DNA from: Fertoeibacter niger
GTDB taxonomy: Bacteria; Pseudomonadota; Alphaproteobacteria; Rhodobacterales; Rhodobacteraceae
Direction: 5' to 3'
Length of the DNA: 64,000 nt
NCBI RefSeq assembly: GCF_009380135.2
Contig: NZ_WHUT02000007.1
Span: 1-64,000 of the forward strand
How positions within the stretch are numbered: position 1 is the stretch's first letter; each line of letters starts with the position of its first letter. The translations under genes and the position numbers were made by a program. Positions 57,492 through 64,000 of this stretch are shown here, in pieces. Under the pieces are notes generated by a model. It was not told where the DNA came from. It made no database searches and was given only the letters and a program-made list of their open reading frames with translations.

Positions 57492-57624
57492 CTGCCGTAC
57501 CCTGCCGCTGCTGGTTGCCTGCCGTTTGCATAACTTTCCGGGGCCTTGCGAACAAGCGGCAATCACGGGGCCGGGCCCGGCAGAGGCGCGGCAAATCAAC
57601 GTGACGAATTTTCATGACACCCCG

Positions 57625-57652
57625 TTGACAGTCCCTGCGGCCCTCTTTAAAT
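57625..57652 (+). promoter_or_regulatory. Sigma-70 promoter of tRNA-Leu
   Basis: A perfect TTGACA (57625-57630) and TTAAAT (57647-57652) with a 16-base spacer, directly upstream of tRNA-Leu. Confidence 0.75.
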
Positions 57653-57669
57653 CCCCGCTCACGACATCT

Positions 57670-57754
57670 GCCCAGGTGGCGGAATTGGTAGACGCGCACG
57701 GTTCAGGTCCGTGTGCCGCAAGGTGTGAAGGTTCGAGTCCTTTCCTGGGCACCA
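57670..57754 (+). tRNA. tRNA-Leu (CAG)
   Basis: An 85-base class II tRNA: acceptor GCCCAGG/CCTGGGC, anticodon stem CACGG/CCGTG around loop TTCAGGT (anticodon CAG, the common CUG codon in GC-rich genomes), a variable arm TGCCGCAAGGTGT and T arm with TTCGAGT. The CCA end is encoded (57752-57754). Confidence 0.98.
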
Positions 57755-57803
57755 TCATCCCGAAAGGGGGAAATGGTCGTAAGGCACTGAAAATCCTGAA
57801 ATC

Positions 57804-57829
57804 AAAGGGTCGCCCTCGGGCGGCCCTTT
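57804..57829 (+). terminator. Terminator after tRNA-Leu
   Basis: AAAGGGTCGCCC (57804-57815) pairs with GGGCGGCCCTTT (57818-57829) through a TC loop and one G-T wobble, 50 bases past the tRNA. The T tract is short. Confidence 0.6.
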
Positions 57830-57931
57830 GCCATTCGGGCCCGCCCCTGTTGACCCCCCGGGGGCCGCCTTATATTGCTGCCAGCAGCATCCCGCGCCCG
57901 GCCCGGCCCCTTTGCCCGTTGAAAGCACCCC

Positions 57932-58546
57932 GTGACAATCCATTTCCACCTGAATGACCTGCCCGACGGGCTGACCCTTGGCCCCGTTGTGGCCATCGAC
58001 ACCGAAACCATGGGGCTGGACCCCCGGCGTGACCGGCTGTGCGTGGTGCAATTGTCGTCGGGTGACGGGCATGCACATCTGGTGCAGATCGCCAAGGGCC
58101 AGAAATCTGCGCCCAATCTGGAACGGATGCTGGCCGATCCCCATACGCTGAAACTGTTCCATTACGGCCGGTTCGACATTGCGGCGCTGCACAATGCCTT
58201 TGGCGTGGTCACGGCGCCGGTGTGGTGCACCAAGATCGCCAGCCGGATGATCCGCACCTTTACCGACCGGCACGGCCTGAAATACCTGTTGCTGGAGCTG
58301 GTGGGCGTGGATGTGTCGAAACAGCAGCAGACATCCGATTGGGGCGCCGAAACCCTGACCGATGCGCAGAAGGACTATGCCGCGTCGGATGTGCTGTATC
58401 TGCACAAGCTGATGGCGGAATTGCAGGCCCGGCTGATCCGCGAGGGGCGCATGGAACTGGCGCAGGCCTGTTTCGATTTCCTGCCCACCCGCGCGCAGCT
58501 TGACCTGATGGGCTGGGATGAACCCAATGACATCTTCCACCACTGA
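57932..58546 (+). CDS. rnd: RNase D-like 3'-5' exonuclease (short form)
   Basis: A 204-residue DEDDy exonuclease. Asp23 and Glu25 are in VVAIDTETMGL, Asp82 in HYGRFDIAAL, and Tyr149/Asp153 in DYAASDVLYL, so the catalytic set is complete. It lacks the HRDC domains of E. coli RNase D (375 residues), as usual for the short alphaproteobacterial form. It likely trims tRNA or other RNA 3' ends. The start is a GTG. The end overlaps kdsD by 29 bases, making it the first gene of the LPS-related run. Confidence 0.9.
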   Translation: MTIHFHLNDLPDGLTLGPVVAIDTETMGLDPRRDRLCVVQLSSGDGHAHLVQIAKGQKSAPNLERMLADPHTLKLFHYGRFDIAALHNAFGVVTAPVWCTKIASRMIRTFTDRHGLKYLLLELVGVDVSKQQQTSDWGAETLTDAQKDYAASDVLYLHKLMAELQARLIREGRMELAQACFDFLPTRAQLDLMGWDEPNDIFHH

Positions 58547-59507
58547 CTTGCCCCATTCCGTTTTCTTGGCCACCGCCCGCCGTGTCATCGCGCGCGAGGC
58601 CGAGGCGCTGGCGCTGCTGGGGGCCGGTCTGGGCGACAGTTTCGGGCAGGCGGTGGAAACCATCATGCAGGCCCGGGGCCGAGTGATCGTGTCGGGCATG
58701 GGCAAATCGGGCCATGTCGGGCGCAAGATCGCCGCCACCTTTGCCTCCACCGGCACACCCGCGCAATTCGTGCATCCGGCCGAGGCCAGCCATGGCGACC
58801 TGGGCATGGTGATGCGGGGCGATGTGGTTCTGGTGCTGTCCAATTCCGGCGAGACACCGGAACTGGCCGATATCATCGCCCATACCCGCCGCTTTGACAT
58901 TCCGCTGATCGCCGTGGCCAGTCGTGCGGAAAGCACGCTGATGCGGCAGGCCGATGTGGCGCTGCTGCTGCCCGCCGCCCCCGAGGCCTGCGATACCGGC
59001 ATCGTGCCCACGTCATCCACCACGATGACGCTGGCGCTGGGCGATGCGCTGGCCATAGCGCTGATGGAGCACCGGCAGTTCACGCCCGACCAGTTCCGCA
59101 TCTTTCACCCCGGCGGCAAGCTGGGGGCCAAGCTGGCGCTGGTGCGTGACCTGATGCACCGCGACTTGCCGCTGTTGCCCAGTGGCAGCATGATGAGCGA
59201 AGCCTTGCTGACGATGAGCCGACAGGGCTTTGGCGTGGTTGGCGTGACGGGTGCGGACGCCCAGTTGATAGGTGTGATCACCGACGGCGACTTGCGCAGG
59301 CATATGGAAGGGCTCTTGTCACTGACTGCCGATCAGGTGATGACGCGTGCGCCCCGCACCATCGGGCCTGATGCGCTTGCGGAAAAGGCTGTGGCGGTGA
59401 TGAACGCGAAAAAGATCACTTCGCTGTTCGTGGTGGACCCTGCGGGCAGCGGCAACGCGGTGGGGCTGATCCACATCCATGACTGCCTGCGCGCCGGGGT
59501 GGCATGA
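58518..59507 (+). CDS. kdsD: D-arabinose 5-phosphate isomerase (KdsD/KpsF)
   Basis: A 329-residue protein: SIS domain (VIVSGMGKSGHVGRKIAATFASTGTPAQFVHPAEASHGDLGMV, LVLSNSGET) followed by two CBS motifs. It interconverts ribulose 5-phosphate and arabinose 5-phosphate, the first step of Kdo synthesis for lipopolysaccharide. FHPGGKLGAKL before the CBS pair is typical. It overlaps rnd upstream and lptC by four bases downstream (ATGA). Confidence 0.96.
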   Translation: MNPMTSSTTDLPHSVFLATARRVIAREAEALALLGAGLGDSFGQAVETIMQARGRVIVSGMGKSGHVGRKIAATFASTGTPAQFVHPAEASHGDLGMVMRGDVVLVLSNSGETPELADIIAHTRRFDIPLIAVASRAESTLMRQADVALLLPAAPEACDTGIVPTSSTTMTLALGDALAIALMEHRQFTPDQFRIFHPGGKLGAKLALVRDLMHRDLPLLPSGSMMSEALLTMSRQGFGVVGVTGADAQLIGVITDGDLRRHMEGLLSLTADQVMTRAPRTIGPDALAEKAVAVMNAKKITSLFVVDPAGSGNAVGLIHIHDCLRAGVA

Positions 59508-60112
59508 CCGCGCATGACAACCTGCATTCGAAGCTGGTGGCTTGGCTGAAGGTCATCCTGCCGGTGGCGGCGCTGGCGCTGCTGTCAACGCTGTTCCTGG
59601 TGTCGCGCACCATCGACCCGTCGGATGCTATTCCCTATGCCGAGGTGGATATCGAGGAACGCATCCGCGAGCCGCGCATGACCAGCCCCACCTATGCCGG
59701 GGTCACAACCGATGGCGCATCCGTCACCGTCGCGGCGGATGAGGCCCGCCCCGCCCCCGAAGGCAGCGATACCGCCAGCGCCACCCGCCTGCGCGCGCAG
59801 ATTGCCACGCCCGATGGCGGGCAGGCCGACCTTCTGGCAGACAGCGGCAGTCTGGACGCCCGCGAGGGGTTGCTGACGCTGATGGGCGCGGTGGAAATCA
59901 CCACTTCGACCGGCTACCGCATCACCACCGATCAGGTGACATCGGCGCTGGAACGCACCGATGTGCAGACGGCAGGCCCCATCAGCGCGACCACACCGAT
60001 GGGTGATCTGACGGCGGGGCGGATGACGCTGGGCGAAGACACGGCATCCAGCGGCAGCTACCTTCTTCTGTTCCAAGATCGCGTGAAGCTGATATACCGG
60101 CCAGCGAATTGA
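59504..60112 (+). CDS. lptC: LPS export protein LptC
   Basis: A 202-residue bitopic protein: one membrane anchor (LKVILPVAALALLSTLFLV, residues about 16-34) and a beta-jellyroll domain with TSPTYAGVTTDGASVTVAADEA and GRMTLGEDTA. LptC links the inner-membrane LptBFG complex to periplasmic LptA in lipopolysaccharide transport. Sequence is weakly conserved, but the order kdsD-lptC-lptA-lptB makes the call secure. Confidence 0.92.
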   Translation: MTAHDNLHSKLVAWLKVILPVAALALLSTLFLVSRTIDPSDAIPYAEVDIEERIREPRMTSPTYAGVTTDGASVTVAADEARPAPEGSDTASATRLRAQIATPDGGQADLLADSGSLDAREGLLTLMGAVEITTSTGYRITTDQVTSALERTDVQTAGPISATTPMGDLTAGRMTLGEDTASSGSYLLLFQDRVKLIYRPAN

Positions 60113-60133
60113 CCCGCTGAATTGAGGCAAGGC

Positions 60134-60652
60134 ATGTCGCACCCTTTATTGTCGCTCGTTCTGGCCTGCACGCTGGCTGCGGCCCCCCTAGCGGCGCGCG
60201 CGCAGGGGGCCACCGTGGCCTTTGGCGGGTTGCAACAGGACACATCCTTGCCCGTGGAAATCCAGGCAGACCAACTGGCGGTGAATCAGGCCGATGGAAG
60301 TGCTACCTTTACCGGCAATGTGCTGGTGGGGCAGGGCGAGATGCGGCTGTCGGCGGGCGAGGTGCGGGTGGAGTACGGGCCCGAGGGCGGGTCGATCGAG
60401 CGGCTGCATGCCTCGGGCGGTGTTACCCTTGCCAACAAGGCCGAGGCCGCCGAATCGGTCGAGGCGGTCTATACCATCGCCTCCGGTCAGGTGGTGATGA
60501 CCGGCGACGTGCTGCTGACCCAAGGGCAAAGCGCGCTGTCGGGGCAAAAGCTGGTGATTGACCTGAAGGCCGGCACCGGCGTGATGGAGGGCCGGGTGCA
60601 GACCGTGTTCCAGCCGGGCGGATCGGTCGGCGGCGGGGCCGGTTCGGAATGA
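60134..60652 (+). CDS. lptA: LPS export periplasmic protein LptA
   Basis: A 172-residue LptA: signal peptide (LLSLVLACTLAAAPLAARAQ) and an OstA-like beta-jellyroll (LPVEIQADQLAVNQADGSATFTGNVLVGQGEMRLSAGEVRVEY). It forms the periplasmic bridge carrying LPS to the outer membrane. GAGGCAAGG precedes the ATG at 60134. Its stop overlaps the lptB start by four bases. Confidence 0.95.
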   Translation: MSHPLLSLVLACTLAAAPLAARAQGATVAFGGLQQDTSLPVEIQADQLAVNQADGSATFTGNVLVGQGEMRLSAGEVRVEYGPEGGSIERLHASGGVTLANKAEAAESVEAVYTIASGQVVMTGDVLLTQGQSALSGQKLVIDLKAGTGVMEGRVQTVFQPGGSVGGGAGSE

Positions 60653-61404
60653 CGCCACCCCTGACCGTCACACAGGGCGACGCCGGGCTGCATATCCGCA
60701 ACCTGCGCAAAAGCTACAAGAAACGCCTGGTTATCCGCGATGTGACCATGCATCTGAACCGGGGCGAGGTTGTGGCCCTGCTGGGCCCGAACGGGTCTGG
60801 CAAGACCACCTGTTTTTATTCCATCGCCGGGTTGGTCACGCCCGAGGGCGGGCAAGTGTTGATCGACGGGCGCGATGTGACGGCGCTGCCAATGTATCGC
60901 CGCGCACGGATGGGCATCGGCTATCTGCCGCAAGAGGTTTCCATCTTTCGCGGCCTGTCGGTCGAAGACAACATCCTGGCGGTGCTGGAGATCGTGATTG
61001 CCGACCGCCACAAGCGGCGTGAGCGGCTGGAAGAATTGCTGGGCGAGTTTTCGATCACCCACCTGCGCCGCGCGCCCGCACTGGCGCTTTCAGGCGGCGA
61101 GCGGCGGCGGGTGGAGATTGCCCGCTGTCTGGCCGCCGATCCGAAGTATCTGTTGCTGGACGAACCTTTTGCCGGGGTGGACCCGATCGCGGTTGGCGAG
61201 ATCCGCCATCTGGTGCAGGATCTGAAAAGCCGCGGCATCGGCGTGCTGATCACCGACCACAACGTGCGCGAAACGCTGGAGATCGTGGACCGCGCCTATA
61301 TCCTGCATGACGGCACCGTGCTGATGAGCGGCACGACAGATGAGGTGGTGCGCGACGAAACCGTGCGGCGCGTCTATTTGGGCCAGAACTTTCGCATCAG
61401 CTAG
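60649..61404 (+). CDS. lptB: LPS export ABC ATPase LptB
   Basis: A 251-residue ABC ATPase that powers LPS extraction from the inner membrane with LptFG. Walker A GPNGSGKTT, Q-loop YLPQEVSIF, signature LSGGERRRVEIAR, Walker B LLLDEPFAGVDP and switch ITDHNV are all intact. ATGA overlap with lptA. In many bacteria rpoN follows lptB, but here the next gene is hpf, after 246 bases. Confidence 0.97.
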   Translation: MTPPLTVTQGDAGLHIRNLRKSYKKRLVIRDVTMHLNRGEVVALLGPNGSGKTTCFYSIAGLVTPEGGQVLIDGRDVTALPMYRRARMGIGYLPQEVSIFRGLSVEDNILAVLEIVIADRHKRRERLEELLGEFSITHLRRAPALALSGGERRRVEIARCLAADPKYLLLDEPFAGVDPIAVGEIRHLVQDLKSRGIGVLITDHNVRETLEIVDRAYILHDGTVLMSGTTDEVVRDETVRRVYLGQNFRIS

Positions 61405-61650
61405 GCCGCTTCGGGCCAGTGACTGCCGATCCGTAACAGTTGCATGACGAAGCTGTTGACAAGGGCTGCCCTCCTGCCGCCAAATACCCGTGATGCGTGC
61501 GAAACCCACCCTTGTTGAAGCACCCGATGCGGCAGGCACCCTGCCCCGCCGCGGCCCGGTTTCGCCGAAAACGCACCCCGAAGTGACGAAGCGGCGGGCC
61601 GCCCTGCACTCCGCAGGGCATCGTCTTGCCGTGCATTAGAAGGAGGGATC

Positions 61651-62226
61651 ATGCGATACCAGATCAGCGGAAGACAGATTGACATCGGCGAGGCACTTCA
61701 GACCCATGTGAAGGCCGAACTGGGCGAGGTGGTGGAAAAATATGCCCAACGCCCGACCGAGGCCGTCATCGTGTTTTCGCGTGTCGCGCATGAACATGTC
61801 TGCGAGGCGACCATTCACCTTTCCACCGGGCTGAACGCGCAGGCCAAGGGCCATGCCCATGAAATCTATGCGGCTTTTGAATCTTGCCGCGAGAAGATGG
61901 ACAAGCAGCTGCGCCGCTACAAGCGCCGGCTGCGCGATCATCACCGTGACCGCACGGCACCTGTTGAGTTCGACGGCGGTTCCTCCTATATCCTCGCCGC
62001 ATCCGAGGAACCCGAGGATGTCGAACCCGATACGCTGACGCCGATGATCATCGCCGAGATGGAGACGAAAGTTCCCTCCATCACCGTGGGCGAAGCGGTC
62101 ATGCAGCTGGAGCTGGCCGGGCAACGCATGCTGGTGTTCCGCAATGAAGGACATGGCGGAGTGAATGTCGTATACCGTCGGGATGACGGGAATATCGGCT
62201 GGATCGACCCGCGCAACAGCAAGTAA
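61651..62226 (+). CDS. hpf: Ribosome hibernation promoting factor, long form
   Basis: A 191-residue long HPF that dimerises 70S ribosomes into inactive 100S particles in starvation. The N-terminal S30AE domain (MRYQISGRQIDIGEALQTHVKAELGEV, with the basic KMDKQLRRYKRRLRDHH) is linked to a C-terminal dimerisation domain (SITVGEAVMQLELAGQRMLVFRNEGHGGVNVVYRRDDGNIGWI). GGAGGG precedes the ATG. It is followed 30 bases later by ptsN, the usual arrangement. Confidence 0.96.
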   Translation: MRYQISGRQIDIGEALQTHVKAELGEVVEKYAQRPTEAVIVFSRVAHEHVCEATIHLSTGLNAQAKGHAHEIYAAFESCREKMDKQLRRYKRRLRDHHRDRTAPVEFDGGSSYILAASEEPEDVEPDTLTPMIIAEMETKVPSITVGEAVMQLELAGQRMLVFRNEGHGGVNVVYRRDDGNIGWIDPRNSK

Positions 62227-62256
62227 CGCGCCACAGCGCAGGACAGACATCGGCCT

Positions 62257-62721
62257 ATGGAACTTTCAAAACTACTGATGCCGGAGGCCGTTCGGGTTCT
62301 GGGCCATCTGACCAGCAAGAAGCGCCTCTTCCAGGATCTGGGAGAGGTGGCCGCCGCCGCCTACGGCCTGAACGCCGCCGTTGCGGTGGATGGCATGCAG
62401 GAACGCGAAAGCCTTGGGCCGACCGGCGTGGGCCATGGCATCGCGCTGCCCCATGCAAGACTGGAAGATTTGTCGAAAATCATCGGCGTTTTCCTGCGGC
62501 TGGAAAAACCGCTGGATTATGATTCTGTGGATCGTCAGCCGGTGGATCTGATCTTTGCCCTGTTCGCGCCCAAGGATTCGGGCGTGGATCACCTCAAGGC
62601 ACTTGCGCTGGTGTCGCGCACCATGCGCGACCCGGCGATCTGCGCCAAACTGCGCGCCAACACCGATCCGGCCAAACTGCACGCGATCCTGACAGAAGCC
62701 CGCGCACCGCAGGCCGCCTGA
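62257..62721 (+). CDS. ptsN: Nitrogen-type PTS enzyme IIA
   Basis: A 154-residue EIIA-Ntr of the regulatory phosphotransferase system. The phosphorylated His66 lies in GVGHGIALPHARLE; other conserved parts are LTSKKRLFQDLGEVAAAAYG and PVDLIFALFAPKDSGVDHLKALALVSR. It signals nitrogen and carbon status to processes such as potassium transport; no sugar-specific IIB/IIC domains are nearby. A terminator follows. Confidence 0.97.
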   Translation: MELSKLLMPEAVRVLGHLTSKKRLFQDLGEVAAAAYGLNAAVAVDGMQERESLGPTGVGHGIALPHARLEDLSKIIGVFLRLEKPLDYDSVDRQPVDLIFALFAPKDSGVDHLKALALVSRTMRDPAICAKLRANTDPAKLHAILTEARAPQAA

Positions 62722-62733
62722 GCGGCATCGGGG

Positions 62734-62754
62734 GCGGCCGGCGGGCCGCTTTTT
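62734..62754 (+). terminator. Terminator after ptsN
   Basis: GCGGCC-GGCG-GGCCGC followed by TTTTT (62750-62754), 13 bases past the ptsN stop. Confidence 0.85.
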
Positions 62755-62762
62755 GTCTGCCC

Positions 62763-64000
62763 TCAGCGCCAGCCCGTGAAACCAAAGCCGATGTAATCGC
62801 GCTGATAGGCCTCGCGCGCGGCGTCTTCGATTTCGGCATCCCAGATGGTCGCCAGCGCATGCGGTGCCGTTTCGGGCACGGGGGGCAGCGGCGGGCAGGC
62901 GGTGCCGGTATCCGCAGCCAGATAGGCCAGCCCCTCGGCCAGACGATCCTCGCGCAGCACCAGATCGGGGCCGTGGAATTGCGCAAAGCCCTGCAACACC
63001 GCCGACTGGCTGGCAAAATGCGGATCCACGCGCAGGCCGGTCTGGCCCGACAGGTTCAGCTTCAGAAACCGCAGAAAGCCAAGGAAAGCCGTGCGATGGG
63101 CTGCGGCATCCTGTTTGTGCCCCTTGCCCGGCGGCGGCAGGTCGATCTTGTAGACCCGCTGCAATGTGCCCCTGATCTCGGCCAGCGCGCCGGTCAGGAT
63201 CTGGCTGCAAAACGCGGCATGGGCGCGGGCGACAGGGTGGCGCAACACGGTGAAACTGCGGTGGCCGGGATGCGCGCGTTTCCACTGGCGCAGGGTTTTC
63301 TGCGCGAACCCGCCCTGCACTTCGCCAATACCCGCCAGCCAGGCCTGCACGGCAGCCTCGGGTCCGCCGCGCACCGGCATGTAGACCAGATCGCCCGCCG
63401 CCAGAAAGCCGGGAATGGCCGCTGACCGGCGGGGTTCGAAATTCGGGGTGCGCGCCAGGTTGAAACGGTCAAGCCGGGCCAGCGCCGCCGTCATGTCCTC
63501 GGCGTTTTCCACCTTGTCGGTGATTTCCTCGGGGTTCTGTTTTTTCAGCGTGTCATCCGGGGCGGCAAGTGCTGCATCCACCCCCAGAAACTGCGCCAGG
63601 CCGTTCAGCACGGCCACATCCTGAATATCATCATAGTCGATGTAGAACGCGGTTTGCCCAGTCACCTGCAAGCCGTGCATCAACAGCACCTGAAATTCCT
63701 GCAGGGCGGCCAGATGCGCCTCGAATTCGTCTGCATCAAACCGGGCGCGGGCAGTTTTCAGGCGTTTCGCCTGTGTCAGTTTCCACTGGCCGGTTGCCTG
63801 CGCGATCTTCCAGCTGACATAGCTTTCCACCGGGTTGCGCGTCAGGATGATCTTCGCGCAGCCGGGATCTTGCAGCACCGCCGCCAGAACGCGCGGGTCG
63901 TGGTCATGGAAAAACCGAAAGCCCGCCAACCCGTCAGTTTCCGCGCGCAACCTTGCCACCAGCGCCAGAGGGTCCGCCGCGCGCGCGGCCATGTCGATGC
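62763..64000 (-). CDS. Sulfotransferase-like protein (5' end outside the window)
   Basis: The frame covers the C-terminal 410 residues or so of a larger protein; it stays open at the right edge, so the true start is missing. The visible part resembles NodH-type sulfotransferases of alphaproteobacteria: CAKIILTRNPVESYVSWKIAQATGQWKLT contains the SRNP-like 3'-phosphate-binding loop, and FYIDYDDIQD and a second, C-terminal domain (FTVLRHPVARAHAAFCSQIL) follow. That second LRHPVARAHAAF resembles another sulfotransferase loop, suggesting a duplicated or two-domain enzyme. Substrate unknown. It is convergent with ptsN. Confidence 0.75.
   Translation of the reverse strand, partial: IDMAARAADPLALVARLRAETDGLAGFRFFHDHDPRVLAAVLQDPGCAKIILTRNPVESYVSWKIAQATGQWKLTQAKRLKTARARFDADEFEAHLAALQEFQVLLMHGLQVTGQTAFYIDYDDIQDVAVLNGLAQFLGVDAALAAPDDTLKKQNPEEITDKVENAEDMTAALARLDRFNLARTPNFEPRRSAAIPGFLAAGDLVYMPVRGGPEAAVQAWLAGIGEVQGGFAQKTLRQWKRAHPGHRSFTVLRHPVARAHAAFCSQILTGALAEIRGTLQRVYKIDLPPPGKGHKQDAAAHRTAFLGFLRFLKLNLSGQTGLRVDPHFASQSAVLQGFAQFHGPDLVLREDRLAEGLAYLAADTGTACPPLPPVPETAPHALATIWDAEIEDAAREAYQRDYIGFGFTGWR

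Noticed and set aside
61441-61490. TTGACA-based promoter and a CGGGTATTTGG copy of the intergenic repeat upstream of hpf
   Set aside because: The -10 box is poor and spacing too long; the repeat similarity is too short to count.

Overview
The window comes from a GC-rich alphaproteobacterium, almost certainly of the Rhodobacterales (Rhodobacter/Paracoccus relatives). The evidence is the fbcFBC-type cytochrome bc1 operon, a PetP/PetR-type regulator pair, a MsrPQ pair, a long-form HPF next to ptsN, a cysteine-poor bL36, an alphaproteobacterial DinB with an N-terminal zinc knuckle, and strong third-position GC bias throughout. It reads as ordinary chromosome: no phage, insertion sequence, CRISPR array or integrase was seen.

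Layout. Positions 1-400 look like the promoter and leader of a ribosomal RNA operon transcribed leftward out of the window (boxA at 207-217), preceded by an unusual set of GTTG/CAAC dyads. Then come msrPQ (601-2138), a secreted fasciclin protein, the chaperone clpB, two small unknown genes, an unknown gene, cutC with a ROK kinase, pyrF, a small Pro/Ala-rich membrane protein, the qmcA/nfeD membrane quality-control pair, dinB and an N-formylglutamate amidohydrolase (to 13891). tRNA-Val(GAC) and rpmJ follow. A 1,368-residue exported protein with WG repeats, a beta-propeller and a caspase-like domain occupies 14493-18599. Next are a PaiB-like protein, a small protein with a GST, and a PAP2 phosphatase fused to an outer-membrane barrel that resembles lipid A oxidase LpxQ (20373-21572). 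Then come petABC (bc1 complex), thiBPQ under a TPP riboswitch, and aroC.

From 29504 on: a YafY/WYL regulator divergent from a GST, an EamA transporter, HU, AMP nucleosidase, an epimerase-like SDR, an MFS exporter, TerC, and an orphan gene with a strong promoter (37478-38078). An isoprenoid operon (deacetylase, xseB, ispA, dxs) follows, then petPR, ilvE, a tiny repeat protein, queG, a GST, mtgA and a DUF1269-like protein. A glutamate synthase unit (gltD, two unknown genes, gltB) spans 48120-55524 and is preceded by a region with three TTAGGTCA octamers. After it come uppP, an NDUFA9-like protein and tRNA-Leu(CAG), then an envelope cluster rnd-kdsD-lptC-lptA-lptB, hpf and ptsN, and finally a truncated sulfotransferase-like gene at the right edge.

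The points most worth a second look are the PAP2-LpxQ polyprotein with an internal signal-peptide-like junction, the exported WG/WD40/caspase giant, an intergenic 45-bp hairpin repeat whose two copies differ by a compensatory base-pair change, the operator-like repeats before gltD, the two unknown genes inside the glt unit, and the repeat microprotein downstream of queG.
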